Below, one piece after another: positions 48,100 through 58,475 of a stretch of 64,000 nt of DNA. Every line of letters starts with the position of its first letter. Position 1 is the stretch's first letter. This DNA is from Paraburkholderia sacchari. GTDB lineage: Bacteria; Pseudomonadota; Gammaproteobacteria; Burkholderiales; Burkholderiaceae. The position numbers and the translations under genes are program-made. The notes beneath the pieces are model-generated. The model was given only the letters and a program-made list of their open reading frames with translations. It was not told the DNA's origin and ran no database searches. The DNA is taken from positions 1-64,000 of the forward strand of contig NZ_JTDB02000002.1 of the NCBI RefSeq assembly GCF_000785435.2. Reading direction: 5' to 3'.

Positions 48100-48843
48100 A
48101 TGCAGAGCACCGTCAACTTATGGCCGCTCATCGGGGTGGCCGTCATCATCGTCGGCTTCGTATTGCGCTTCAATCCGATGCTGATCGTCGCGGCGGCGGC
48201 GATCGTCACCGGCTTCGCCGCCGGGTTCCCGCCCGGCAAGATCCTCGCCGCCATCGGCACCGGCTTCATCAAGACCCGCAACCTGCCGCTCATCATCCTG
48301 CTGCCGCTCGCCGTGATCGGGCTTTCGGAGCGCCACGGCCTGCGCGAGCGCGCGCAGATCTGGATCGGCAACATCAAGGCCGCTACGGCCGGGCGTCTGC
48401 TGATCGTCTACCTGCTCGTGCGCGAGCTCACCGCCGCCGTCGGGCTCACGGGCCTCGGCGGGCATCCGCAGATGGTGCGTCCGCTGATCGCGCCCATGGC
48501 CGAAGGCGCCACCGAAAACCGCTTCGGCAAGCTTCCCGACACGGTGCGCTACAAGCTGCGCGCCTGGTCCGCCGCAACCGACAATGTGGGCCTCTTCTTC
48601 GGCGAGGACATTTTCGTGGCGTTCGGCGCGATCGTGCTGATGGTGACGCTGCTCAAGGAAGCGGGCATCGCGGTCGAGCCGATTCACGTCGCGTTCTGGG
48701 GCATTCCTACTGCGATCTGCGCGTTCCTGATCCACGGCGCGCGGCTGTGGCTCCTCGATCGCAAGCTCGAGCGCGAGCTGGGCGGCATCCGGCGTGGCGC
48801 GCAGCGCGATGCCTCGAGCCATGAGCAAGGAGACCAGGCATGA
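48100..48843 (+). CDS. DUF969 integral membrane protein
   Basis: A 247-residue inner-membrane protein with about six hydrophobic segments (LWPLIGVAVIIVGFVLRF; MLIVAAAAIVTGFAAGF; LPLIILLPLAVIGLSE; and others). TGLGGHPQMVRPLIAPMAEGA and WSAATDNVGLFFGEDIFVAFGAI are characteristic of DUF969. It starts 183 bp after pxpA and overlaps the DUF979 gene by 4 bp. The pair may be a two-subunit permease. Association with pxp genes suggests 5-oxoproline or a related amide as substrate, but this is inference; no transport signature is recognised. Confidence 0.88.
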   Translation: MQSTVNLWPLIGVAVIIVGFVLRFNPMLIVAAAAIVTGFAAGFPPGKILAAIGTGFIKTRNLPLIILLPLAVIGLSERHGLRERAQIWIGNIKAATAGRLLIVYLLVRELTAAVGLTGLGGHPQMVRPLIAPMAEGATENRFGKLPDTVRYKLRAWSAATDNVGLFFGEDIFVAFGAIVLMVTLLKEAGIAVEPIHVAFWGIPTAICAFLIHGARLWLLDRKLERELGGIRRGAQRDASSHEQGDQA

Positions 48844-49793
48844 CTATCACCCTCAGCTGGCTCTACTGGCTGCTCGGCATCGTGCTGCTGATCGTCGGCG
48901 GCATGATCGTGCTCGACCGCGAGCATCCGCGCCGCCTCACCGCGGGCGGCTTCTGGATCCTCTACGCGCTGATCTTTCTCATTGGCGACCATCTCCCCGC
49001 CGAAGTCGTGGGCGCGCTCGCGCTTGCAATGGCGGCGATCGCCGGCTTCGGCGGCGTGACCGGCGGCAAACCGAAGGTGCTCCCGCTCGAAACGCGGCTC
49101 GCGAGCGCGAAGCGGCTCGGCAACAAGCTCTTCGTGCCCGCGCTCACCATCCCCGCCGTCACCGTGGTGCTCACCTTCGCGGCCAGCCATCTCGTGATGG
49201 GGTCCACGCCGCTCGTCGATCCGAAGAACGTCACGCTGATCGGCTTCGGCATTGGCTGCGTGCTCGCGCTCGTTATCGCCTGCATCATCACGCGCGACAG
49301 CGTCGGCCAGTCGATGCAGGAGACGCGCCGTCTCGTCGACGCGCTCTCGTGGGCCGCCGTGCTGCCGCAGATGCTCGGCATGCTCGGTCTCGTGTTCTCG
49401 GACGCGGGCGTGGGCAAGGCGGTCGCGCACGTGACCACGGCGTACATCAACATGGACCTGCGCTTCGTGGCCGTGGCGGTTTACTGCATCGGCATGGCGC
49501 TCTTCACCGTGATCATGGGCAACGGCTTCGCGGCGTTCCCGGTGATGACGGGCGGCGTGGGCGTGCCCGTTCTGGTGGGCGTCTTCCACGTGAACCCGGC
49601 GATGATGGCAGCCATCGGCATGTTCTCGGGCTACTGCGGCACGCTCATGACGCCCATGGCCGCGAACTTCAACATCGTGCCCGCCGCGCTGCTGGAATTG
49701 CCCGACAAGAACGCGGTGATCCGCGTGCAGGTGCCCACGGGGCTCGGCATTCTGGCGGCCAATATCGTGCTGCTGTACGTGCTCGGGTTCTAG
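48840..49793 (+). CDS. DUF979 integral membrane protein
   Basis: A 317-residue membrane protein with about nine predicted helices. WLYWLLGIVLLIVGGMIVLDREHPRR opens it; GNGFAAFPVMTGGVGVPVLVGVFHVNPAMMAAIGMFSGYCGTLMTPMAANFN near residue 222 is a highly conserved stretch reminiscent of the discontinuous helices of ion-coupled carriers (GYCGTL..TPM). It overlaps the DUF969 gene, implying a stoichiometric complex. It ends 16 bp before the convergent glycosyltransferase gene. Confidence 0.88.
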   Translation: MTITLSWLYWLLGIVLLIVGGMIVLDREHPRRLTAGGFWILYALIFLIGDHLPAEVVGALALAMAAIAGFGGVTGGKPKVLPLETRLASAKRLGNKLFVPALTIPAVTVVLTFAASHLVMGSTPLVDPKNVTLIGFGIGCVLALVIACIITRDSVGQSMQETRRLVDALSWAAVLPQMLGMLGLVFSDAGVGKAVAHVTTAYINMDLRFVAVAVYCIGMALFTVIMGNGFAAFPVMTGGVGVPVLVGVFHVNPAMMAAIGMFSGYCGTLMTPMAANFNIVPAALLELPDKNAVIRVQVPTGLGILAANIVLLYVLGF

Positions 49794-49809
49794 GCGAGTC
49801 CGGGCGGCT

Positions 49810-50640
49810 TTACCGCTCGGACGGTGCTTCGCGCAGCGCCTCGACGAACTGCGCGAGGTGCGGGAAATGCCGCGTCACGAGCGCCTCGGGCAGGAGGTAC
49901 TGCGGAAAGCTCACCATGGCGTTGTGCGCATGATGGACGCGCAGACACAGACCGATGTCGTCGGCAAAGTGCGCGAGGTTCGCGCCGCGTGTGAGCGCGG
50001 CATGCAGGAACTCGCCGTCCTCATTGGACGAACCCGACTCGAACGGGCCGGCGGCCCACAGGCGCTTTGTGTAGACGTAGCTGAAGCCGTAGCCGGAATG
50101 GTTGTCGGAGAAGGCCCGGTGGTCGGCGGGAAAGCTGAGCGCCGTCATCGGCTGCGGGCTCCAGTGGAAATGCAGCCCGCTCTTGTGCAGCAAGTCCCAC
50201 CAGCCGAACTGGTCGTACACGCGGCTATACAGAAAGAACGCGCTGAGCTTGACGAAATCCGCGCGGCGCTCGCTCAATTGCGTACACATGACGCGCAGAT
50301 ATTCGGGCGCGTAGTATTCGCCGTCGTCGAAATGGGCGATGACTTCGGCGCGCGCGAGCGCCACCGCGAGATTGCGCTTGGCGCCGGCGCTCATGCGCTG
50401 CGGCACGTGCCGATACACCACGCGCGCGTCGCCGAGATTCTGCATGAATGCGCTGGGCCGCTCGCTGTCGTCCACCACGATCCATTCGCAGGCCGCCAGA
50501 TCCTGGCGCGCGAACGACCGCCAGGCATGCTGCAGCATGGCCTCGCGCCCTCCGGTGGGCGTGATGACGCTAACGACTGGCGCCATCGGCACAATAGGCT
50601 GGCCAGGCGCATCGGGCCTGGCCTTCGTTGAATTCGTCAT
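49810..50640 (-). CDS. GT2-like (GT-A fold) glycosyltransferase
   Basis: A 276-residue glycosyltransferase. The N-terminal nucleotide-sugar region VVSVITPTGGREAMLQHAWRSFARQDLAACEWIVVDDSE near residue 20 and the AHFDDGEYY acidic motif near 105 (metal/sugar binding) define a family-2-type GT-A domain. Donor and acceptor are unknown. The start at 50640 has AGGAG 8 bp upstream, preferred to an ATG seven codons earlier. It is divergent from the TPR-glycosyltransferase gene, so the two may act on the same glycan or protein. Confidence 0.85.
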   Translation of the reverse strand: MTNSTKARPDAPGQPIVPMAPVVSVITPTGGREAMLQHAWRSFARQDLAACEWIVVDDSERPSAFMQNLGDARVVYRHVPQRMSAGAKRNLAVALARAEVIAHFDDGEYYAPEYLRVMCTQLSERRADFVKLSAFFLYSRVYDQFGWWDLLHKSGLHFHWSPQPMTALSFPADHRAFSDNHSGYGFSYVYTKRLWAAGPFESGSSNEDGEFLHAALTRGANLAHFADDIGLCLRVHHAHNAMVSFPQYLLPEALVTRHFPHLAQFVEALREAPSER

Positions 50641-50890
50641 GTTGCGCTCCTGGCCAGCCAAAAGAGCTGGAAAAAGCTGGATGGTAGAGGCGCCTCACAT
50701 GAACCGAAATCGAATTCCCACTAAAGCCGTGTTCGCCAGGCGGCCTACCGGGATGTTTCGTCATCAACCGCAGTGCTTTCGGAGTTTTCTTATCGATGCG
50801 GCGGAGCCGGACCCTTACCCTGTACGGTTCTCCCTCATTCCGGTCAGATGCGCGTCCATCGCCCCGCACGCGCGATCGGCCTCACCTGCC

Positions 50891-53077
50891 ATGACTTCGA
50901 ACGCCTCCGGTTCCGCCGCTCCCGACCGTTTCTCCGCGCCTGACGCGTCCGCCGACCCCGCCGATCCCGGCGCGCGCCTTGCCGCCGCGCTCGAAGCGCA
51001 CGGCGCGGGGCGTCTTGACGAGGCACAAGCGATCTATCGCGCCCTGGTCGAACGCGATCCCGCCCATGCCGACGCCTTGCATTACTGGGGCGTGGCGCGC
51101 CATCAGCTTGGCGATCATCGGGGCGCACTCGCGCTCATGGATCGCGCGCTCGGGCGTGCGCCCAACGACGCGGTCTGCTGGAGCAACCGCGGACTCGCCG
51201 CGCTCTCGCTCGGCCAGCACGAGGAAGCGGCGCACAACCTGCGCGAGGCACTGCGTCTCGCACCCGGGTTCGCCGATGCGCACAACAACCTCGGGCTCGC
51301 GCTGCGCGAAGCGGGCGACCTCGCGGGAGCCGAGCGCCATTGCCGTGCCGCGCTCGCGCTGGCGCCCGCATCCGTGAACGCGTATGTGAACCTGGGCAGC
51401 GTGCTCGCGAAGCTCGGGCGCGGCGAAGAGGCGCTCGCCTGCTATCGCGAAGCGCTCGCGCTCGCGCCCGACGACGCCGCCATCCACTTCAACCTCGGCA
51501 ACGCGCAGCGCGCACTCGGCGATGATGCTGCGGCCATCGTCCATTACCGCCAGGCCGTCGAGCTGGCGCCCGGCTACGCGGCCGCCTGGGTGAATCTCGG
51601 CACCACGCTCGGCCAGACCGGCGACTATCGGGCCGCGGAAACGTGCTATCGCAAGGCCGTGGAGCTGGAGCCGAACGCGGCGAACCTCGTGTGCCTCGGC
51701 GCCTCGCTGGGCGCGCAAGGACGCAACGACGAGGAAGCGCCCTACTACCAGCGCGCGCTCAAGATCGACCCGCAAAACGCCGACGCGCGCCAGAACCTCG
51801 TCTGGCTCAAGCTCAAGCGCGGCGAGTATCGCGAAGGCTGGGCCGAGTACGCACGGCGCTGGCGCGCCTGTGACTACGCGCCGTTCGACATCGAAGGCAT
51901 CGCCGAGTGGCAGGGCGAGCCGCTCGACGGCAAGCGCCTCTTGCTCGTGCACGAGCAGGGTTTCGGCGACCAGATCCAGTTCGTGCGCTATGCAAGCGTG
52001 CTGGCCGCGCGCGGCGCAAGCGTGGACGTATGCGTGCCGCAGCCCCTGCAGCTGCTCGCGCAGTCGGTGCCGGGCGTGCACCGCGCGTGGACCGGCACGC
52101 CCGCGGGCGACTACGACTACTGGCTATATGTGATGAGCGCGCCGTCCGCGTGCGGCACCGAACTCGACACGGTTCCGGCCACGGTGCCTTATCTCTTTGC
52201 GCGCGACGTCGACATTGAGGCGTGGAAGCCGCGCGTGCAGGCAGCGATGCTGGCGGACCTCGCGCGCCAGGCCGGCAAAGCATCGCCCACTGCCCCGCTG
52301 GCGGCGCCCGAAGCCGCCGCCAAATTGACCAGCGCGACCGGTGCGACCGATGTGACCGATGTGACCGATGTGACCGATGTGACCGATGTGACCGATGTGA
52401 CCGATGTGACCGATGTGACCGATGCGACCAGCGCAGCAAGCACGCCCGGCCGCGTGCGCAAGCCCGCTGGCTACCGCAACATCGGACTCGTCTGGAGCGG
52501 CAATCCCGGCTTCTACAACGACCGCAACCGCTCGGTAGCGCTGGCGGCACTCCAGCCGCTCTTCGCGCTGGAGAAAATCAGCTGGTTCTCGCTGCAAAAG
52601 GGCGAAGCGGCCCGCGCGCAGCTCGCGGCGCTAGCCGGCGGCGCACCGGTCCACGACTTCAGCGACGATCTTCGCGACTTCGGCGACACGGCCGCGCTCA
52701 TCATGAATCTCGATCTCGTGATTGCCGTGGATACCTCGGTCGCGCATCTTGCCGGCGCGCTCGGCAAGCCGGTCTGGATCCTCGTGCCCGCGAACGGCGA
52801 ATGGCGCTGGCTCGAAAAGCGCGCGGATTCGCCGTGGTACCCCACAGCGCGGCTGTTCCGCCAGCGCGAAGTGGGCGACTGGCAGCCCGCGCTCGAAGAA
52901 CTGCGCGAGGCGCTCGCAGAAAAACCCAGGCGCGTGACAAGAACCAGCAGCGCAAGCGGCAGCAGCAGCGCAAGCGGCAAAAGCAGCACGGGCGCGCGCA
53001 AATCCGCGCGCAAAGCACCCAAGGCAACCGCGTCGCCTGGCAACGAAGAGCTGGACCTCAGCCCGGATCGACGGTGA
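50891..53077 (+). CDS. TPR protein with C-terminal glycosyltransferase (GT9/GT41-like) domain
   Basis: A 728-residue protein. About nine tetratricopeptide repeats (residues 30-350; units such as PAHADALHYWGVARHQLGDHRGAL and PGFADAHNNLGLALREAGDLAGAE) are followed by a glycosyltransferase-like domain (KRLLLVHEQGFGDQIQFVRYASVLAARGA near 355; IVDLS-equivalent DLVIAVDTSVAHLAGALGKPVWILVPANGEWRW near 615). The domain is interrupted by an in-frame (Thr-Asp-Val)n linker from a 9-bp minisatellite at 52345-52425. The C terminus is a Ser/Lys-rich low-complexity tail. Start MTSNASGS (50891); the frame is open far upstream but antisense to the divergent GT2 gene. The 3' end overlaps the convergent TraB gene by 20 bp. 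It probably glycosylates a protein or extends a surface glycan. Confidence 0.82.
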   Translation: MTSNASGSAAPDRFSAPDASADPADPGARLAAALEAHGAGRLDEAQAIYRALVERDPAHADALHYWGVARHQLGDHRGALALMDRALGRAPNDAVCWSNRGLAALSLGQHEEAAHNLREALRLAPGFADAHNNLGLALREAGDLAGAERHCRAALALAPASVNAYVNLGSVLAKLGRGEEALACYREALALAPDDAAIHFNLGNAQRALGDDAAAIVHYRQAVELAPGYAAAWVNLGTTLGQTGDYRAAETCYRKAVELEPNAANLVCLGASLGAQGRNDEEAPYYQRALKIDPQNADARQNLVWLKLKRGEYREGWAEYARRWRACDYAPFDIEGIAEWQGEPLDGKRLLLVHEQGFGDQIQFVRYASVLAARGASVDVCVPQPLQLLAQSVPGVHRAWTGTPAGDYDYWLYVMSAPSACGTELDTVPATVPYLFARDVDIEAWKPRVQAAMLADLARQAGKASPTAPLAAPEAAAKLTSATGATDVTDVTDVTDVTDVTDVTDVTDVTDATSAASTPGRVRKPAGYRNIGLVWSGNPGFYNDRNRSVALAALQPLFALEKISWFSLQKGEAARAQLAALAGGAPVHDFSDDLRDFGDTAALIMNLDLVIAVDTSVAHLAGALGKPVWILVPANGEWRWLEKRADSPWYPTARLFRQREVGDWQPALEELREALAEKPRRVTRTSSASGSSSASGKSSTGARKSARKAPKATASPGNEELDLSPDRR
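52345..52425 (+). repeat. 9-bp minisatellite inside the TPR-glycosyltransferase gene
   Basis: Eight perfect tandem copies of GACCGATGT (52345-52416) plus one variant GACCGATGC, flanked by degenerate GACC copies. Because the unit is 9 bp, gain or loss of copies keeps the frame and changes only the number of Thr-Asp-Val units in the linker between two halves of the glycosyltransferase domain. Confidence 0.95.
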
Positions 53078-54254
53078 AGCCGCGCTGCTGCAGCAACTGG
53101 AGCACGCCGTTGCGTCCGCCCAGGTGCAGCGCGCCGACCGCCACGAAGAGCGGCTTGTTGGGCGCGGCATACAGCTGCATGCGCGCGACGAAGCGGCGGT
53201 TGCGCTCGTAGACGATGCGGTTATCCACCGAGGCCGCCACACGCGGGTCGTGCGCGAGCTTTTCGGTGCGCGCGGCGTCCCAGGCCGCGATCGCGTCGGC
53301 GTCGCCGAGGCGCCACAGGCGCAGCAGCGTCTGCACGTCGGCGACGTTTTGCGCGGGCGTCTGCGCGAGATCCTGCGCGAGCATTTCGCGCTGCTGAGCA
53401 AGCGTGAGGTGAGTGAACGCGCGCATCTGCTCGGCCAGCGTTTCCAGCCCGACCACGCGCCGCCCCTTCAGGCGCAGGTACACGTTCTGCAACTGCGCCT
53501 CGGTGCCGTACTCGGTCTGCAAACCCGCGCTCAGCGAATCGTAGGTTTCCACCAGCAGCGAGGCGAGCCACGGCTTCATCTTGCGGATCTCGGCGAGCGC
53601 CTCGGGATTGCCGCGCAAGCGCGCCGCGAGCTTCGCCCACAGCGGTTCGGGCAGCAGTTGTTGCAGGCAGGGCTTACGGCACACGCCGTATTTCGAGACG
53701 TCGTCCTGCGAGACGAGCAAGTCGTCGGGCGAGAGTTCGAGCGCGAGCGTGGGCGAGGCGTTGAGCGCCGCGAGGACCGGCGCACGGAACGGCTGGTTCG
53801 GCGGATAGTCGGCAGGGTCGCCCACGTGCAGCGTGCCGAGCAGATAAATGGTGGTGGTGCCGCGCGTGGCGACATAGAACGGCATGCGCGCCGGTTGCGT
53901 GCGCACCGGGCCGCCCGCCGTCGTGCCCGATGCGTAGCTCGGCATGGACGGCGGCGCGTGAAAGCCCGGCAGGCCGCCGCCAGAAGGCTGGCGAGGCGTG
54001 GGAACGGCGGGATACACGCCGGGGACATTGGCGGCGGTGGCGGCGGCAAACGCGCTGGGCATGAACGAGCGCAGCGGCTGCCCGAGCGATGGTCCAATCG
54101 ATGGCCCAAGCGCAACGGCCAGCGCGAGCGCCGTTGCCAGCGCCGCGCGCAACCATGAGCGCCGCGCGCAGGCAGCGGCGAATGCAACTGCAAGCGCTCG
54201 CGCAAGCCCCCGTGGAAGCACGCCGCCCGCCCGAAGGCGGCCCCGGTTTTGCAT
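53058..54254 (-). CDS. TraB/GumN-family protein, exported
   Basis: A 398-residue protein. An N-terminal Arg-rich then hydrophobic segment (LATALALAVALGPSIG) suggests a signal or anchor, followed by about 60 Pro/Gly-rich residues. The TraB/GumN domain has TTTIYLLGTLHVGDPADYPP near residue 130 and ends with KPLFVAVGALHLGGRNGVLQLLQQRGF, the two conserved G-x-x-H-x-G elements. Members are proposed metalloproteases or heme/pheromone-related proteins; function here is unknown. Start MQNRGRLRAGG (54254) avoids overlap with dppF; longer frames to 54449 would overlap it. Its 3' end overlaps the TPR-glycosyltransferase gene by 20 bp. Confidence 0.82.
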   Translation of the reverse strand: MQNRGRLRAGGVLPRGLARALAVAFAAACARRSWLRAALATALALAVALGPSIGPSLGQPLRSFMPSAFAAATAANVPGVYPAVPTPRQPSGGGLPGFHAPPSMPSYASGTTAGGPVRTQPARMPFYVATRGTTTIYLLGTLHVGDPADYPPNQPFRAPVLAALNASPTLALELSPDDLLVSQDDVSKYGVCRKPCLQQLLPEPLWAKLAARLRGNPEALAEIRKMKPWLASLLVETYDSLSAGLQTEYGTEAQLQNVYLRLKGRRVVGLETLAEQMRAFTHLTLAQQREMLAQDLAQTPAQNVADVQTLLRLWRLGDADAIAAWDAARTEKLAHDPRVAASVDNRIVYERNRRFVARMQLYAAPNKPLFVAVGALHLGGRNGVLQLLQQRGFTVDPG

Positions 54255-54330
54255 CGTCGATGCGGCGCGATGGCCGCCCTTTGGCTTGCGGCGCTTGAAA
54301 CGGCATATAAGCCGGCGCGCCGCCGTTACT

Positions 54331-55352
<1,022 letters not shown>

Positions 55353-55356
<4 letters not shown>

Positions 55357-56360
55357 CGCGCGCCTCCGTTGGGTTGAGTCAGTGCCACGTTCAGCGGCTT
55401 GATGCAGCGCACCTGCGCGTAGCCGCTTTCATCGGCGGCCGGATCGAGCGCCGGACGCGCCTTCATGCAGCTGTCCACCACGTACTTGCAGCGCGGCGCG
55501 AAGAGACACCCGCTGGGCCGGTCGTCGCGGCCGGGCACCATGCCGGGCAGCGCGGCAAGCCGCATCGCTCCCTTGTTGTGCTCGGGGATCGCCGCGAGCA
55601 GCGCCTCCGTGTACGGATGGTGCGGCCTGGCGAAGATATCGGGCACGCGGTTGGTCTCGATGATCTCGCCCGCGTACATCACGGCCACGCGCTGCGCGAC
55701 CTCCGAGACCACGGCCAGATCGTGCGAGATCAGCACGAGCGCCATGCCGCGCTCCTTCTGCAACTGCACGAGCAGCGCCATGATCTGCGCCTGGATGGTC
55801 ACGTCCAGCGCCGTAGTGGGCTCGTCGGCGATCAGGAGCTTCGGGTTGCAGGCCACGGCCATCGCGATCATCACGCGCTGGTTCATGCCGCCCGACATCT
55901 GGTGCGGGAAGTTGTCGATGCGGTTCTTCGCGTCGGGTATGCCCACCTGGTCGAGCAGTTCGAGCGCGCGCGCGTGCAGCGCCGCGCCGCGCAGCCCCTC
56001 GTGCAGCTTGAGCACTTCCTTGATCTGATAGCCGACGGTGTAGCTCGGGTTCAGGCTCGTGAGCGCGTCCTGGAACACCATCGCGATGTCCTTGCCGACG
56101 ATGCGGCGGCGCGCCTTGCCCGTGGCGTTGAGCAGATCGCGGCCATCGAAGGTGATCGAATCGGCGCTCACCTTGCCGGGCGCGTCGATGAGGCCCATCA
56201 GCGCCATCATCGTGACGCTCTTGCCCGAGCCCGATTCGCCGACGATGCCGAGCACTTCGCCCGGCGCCACCGAGAGGTTCACGCGGTCGACGGCGGGCAG
56301 GCCGTTGAAGTTCACCGCCAGATTGCGGATGGTCAGCAGTTCTTTCGTCTGATCGCTCAT
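55353..56360 (-). CDS. dppD: peptide ABC transporter ATP-binding protein DppD
   Basis: The second ATPase (335 residues). Walker [17 protein letters not shown] near residue 43, signature [16 protein letters not shown] near 158, Walker [13 protein letters not shown], and the C-terminal Cys-containing motif [14 protein letters not shown]. Start [10 protein letters not shown] at 56360, two bases after the dppC stop. The frame stays open for 200 codons upstream inside dppC, antecedent sequence that is not used. Confidence 0.95.
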
Positions 56361-56362
56361 GT

Positions 56363-57280
56363 TCAGGCCATCCGCTTGAGCTTGGGATCGAGTGCGTCGC
56401 GCAGCCCGTCGCCGAGCAGATTGATCGCGAGCACCGAGATCAGGATGGACAGGCCGGGCATCGTGACGATCCACCAGGCGCTGTCGATATAGTCGCGCGC
56501 CGAAGCGAGCATCGCGCCCCACTCGGCGGCGGGCGGCTGCACGCCAAGGCCGAGAAAGCCCAGCGCAGCGGCGTCGAGAATCGCCGAGGAAAAGCCGAGC
56601 GTCGCCTGCACGATCAGCGGCGCGGTGCAGTTGGGCAGCACCTGCGAGAACATCAGCCGCAGCGTACCGGCGCCGGCCACGCGCGAGGCGGTCACGTACT
56701 CCTTGTGCAGTTCGCCGAGCGCCGAGCCGCGCGTGAGACGCACATAACCGGGCAGCGCGACGATGGCGATCGCGAACATCGTGTTGGTGAGGCCCGGGCC
56801 GATGATCGCGACCACGGCCACCGCGAGCAACAGCGAAGGCAGCGCGAGCAGCACGTCCATCAGACGCATGATCGGCGTGTCGGCCCACTTGTCGAAGAAC
56901 GCGGCCACGAGCCCGAGCACGATGCCCGGAATCAGCGCGAGCATCACCGAGACGCAGCCGATCCACAGCGAGAGCCGCGCGCCGTACATCAGGCGCGAGA
57001 GGATGTCGCGGCCCGCTTCGTCGGTGCCGAGAATGAACTTCCAGTTGCCGCCGTCGAGCCAGGCGGGCGGAATTTTCACGGAGTCGCGGTACTGCTCGAC
57101 GGGGCTGTGCGGCGCGATCAGCGGCGCGAAGATCGCCAGGAACACGAGCAGCAGCACAATGATGCCGGCGACCACGGCGCCCTTGTTGCGCGAGAAGTTC
57201 GCCCAGAATTCGCGCAGCACGAGCGCGCGGCCCGAGGGCGGCGTGACGGCGCGGGGCACGCTGTTCTGAATGTCAGCCAT
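56363..57280 (-). CDS. dppC: peptide ABC transporter permease DppC
   Basis: Inner-membrane permease (305 residues) with an N-terminal cytoplasmic segment then six helices ([27 protein letters not shown] is the first). The BPD permease EAA-like motif appears as [20 protein letters not shown] near residue 200. Two adjacent ATGs (57283 and 57280) follow GGAGG; the second has better spacing. It lies 54 bp downstream of dppB in the operon. Confidence 0.94.
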   Translation of the reverse strand: MADIQNSVPRAVTPPSGRALVLREFWANFSRNKGAVVAGIIVLLLVFLAIFAPLIAPHSPVEQYRDSVKIPPAWLDGGNWKFILGTDEAGRDILSRLMYGARLSLWIGCVSVMLALIPGIVLGLVAAFFDKWADTPIMRLMDVLLALPSLLLAVAVVAIIGPGLTNTMFAIAIVALPGYVRLTRGSALGELHKEYVTASRVAGAGTLRLMFSQVLPNCTAPLIVQATLGFSSAILDAAALGFLGLGVQPPAAEWGAMLASARDYIDSAWWIVTMPGLSILISVLAINLLGDGLRDALDPKLKRMA

Positions 57281-57334
57281 CATGCCTCCACGGTTCGATG
57301 AATGGTTTGCGGGTTTTGCATCGTCATGGCGTGA

Positions 57335-58348
57335 TTACCTCGTATGTCGAATGCGCGGATTGAGCACGCCGTACAGCAAATCGACGACCAGGTTCACGAC
57401 GATCACGAGCGTCGCGATCATGAGAATGCCGCCCTGCACCACCGGATAGTCGCGCCGGCTGATCGCGTCGATCAGCCATTTGCCGATGCCGGGCCACGAG
57501 AACAGCGTCTCGGTGAGCACGGCCCCGGCCAGCAGCGTGCCGACCTGCAGGCCGATCACGGTCACCACGGGAATCAGCGCGTTGCGCAGCGCATGCACGA
57601 CGATCACGCGCGCGGGCGAGAGGCCCTTGGCGCGCGCGGTGCGAATGTAGTCTTCGCGCAGCACTTCGAGCATGGACGAGCGCGTCATGCGCGCGACCAC
57701 CGCGAGCGGAATCGTGCCGAGCACGATGGCGGGCAGGATCAGATGCGAGAGCACCGACTTGAACGCGCCTTCGTCGGTGCCGGGCAGCAGCGAATCGATC
57801 AGCATGAAGCCGGTGACGTGCGGAATGTCGTACTCGACGGCAATGCGCCCCGACACCGGCGTCCAGCCGAGCTTGGACGAAAACACCATGATGAGGATGA
57901 GGCCCCACCAGAAGATCGGCATCGAATAGCCGGTGAGCGCGGTGCCCATCACGCCGTGATCGACGACGGTGCCGCGCCTCAAGGCCGCGAACACGCCGGC
58001 GGGCAGGCCCACCGCGAGCGCGAAGATGAGCGCGCACAGCGAAAGTTCGACGGTGGCGGGAAAGCGCGCGAGGAACTCGCCCATCACGCTGGTGTTGGTG
58101 ATGATCGAAGTGCCGAGGTTGCCGTGCAGCGCACGCCAGACGTAGTGCACGTACTGCAGGGGCAGCGGCTCGTCGAGCCCGAGGCGGTGCATGGCCTCGG
58201 CGTGCATTTGGGGATCGACGCCGCGCTCGCCCATCATCACTTCGATGGGGTCGCCCGGAATCAGGTGGATGAGCGCAAACGCGAGCAGCGTGATGCCAAT
58301 GAAGGTTGGGATCACCATGCCGATGCGGCGCAATACGAAGCGGAACAT
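57335..58348 (-). CDS. dppB: peptide ABC transporter permease DppB
   Basis: Inner-membrane permease (337 residues), six helices, beginning MFRFVLRRIGMVIPTFIGIT, followed by HLIPGDPIEVMMGERG typical of DppB. The permease signature TARAKGLSPARVIVVHALRNALIP lies near residue 240. GGGGGAA precedes the ATG. It is separated from dppA by 127 bp containing two hairpins. Confidence 0.95.
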   Translation of the reverse strand: MFRFVLRRIGMVIPTFIGITLLAFALIHLIPGDPIEVMMGERGVDPQMHAEAMHRLGLDEPLPLQYVHYVWRALHGNLGTSIITNTSVMGEFLARFPATVELSLCALIFALAVGLPAGVFAALRRGTVVDHGVMGTALTGYSMPIFWWGLILIMVFSSKLGWTPVSGRIAVEYDIPHVTGFMLIDSLLPGTDEGAFKSVLSHLILPAIVLGTIPLAVVARMTRSSMLEVLREDYIRTARAKGLSPARVIVVHALRNALIPVVTVIGLQVGTLLAGAVLTETLFSWPGIGKWLIDAISRRDYPVVQGGILMIATLVIVVNLVVDLLYGVLNPRIRHTR

Positions 58349-58383
58349 GTGACGTTCCCCCGAAAGCTTGAAATGAAACGCAA

Positions 58384-58461
58384 CCGGCGACAGAGGCTCG
58401 TGACCCCGGTCGCCGGACCATTTTCGCGGGCCTTCCGTGTGTGTGAAGGCCGCGCGAAAAA
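58384..58461 (-). other. two intercistronic hairpins between dppA and dppB
   Basis: In the dppA-dppB gap CCGGCGAC (58384-58391) pairs with GTCGCCGG (58409-58416). A longer stem pairs TTTTCGCGGGCCTTC (58421-58435) with GAAGGCCGCGCGAAAA (58445-58460, one bulged base). Neither is followed by a T-run in the direction of transcription. They look like mRNA 3'-end stabilisers or partial attenuators that keep dppA expression above the rest of the operon. Confidence 0.65.
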
Positions 58462-58475
58462 CTACCCGATAGACA

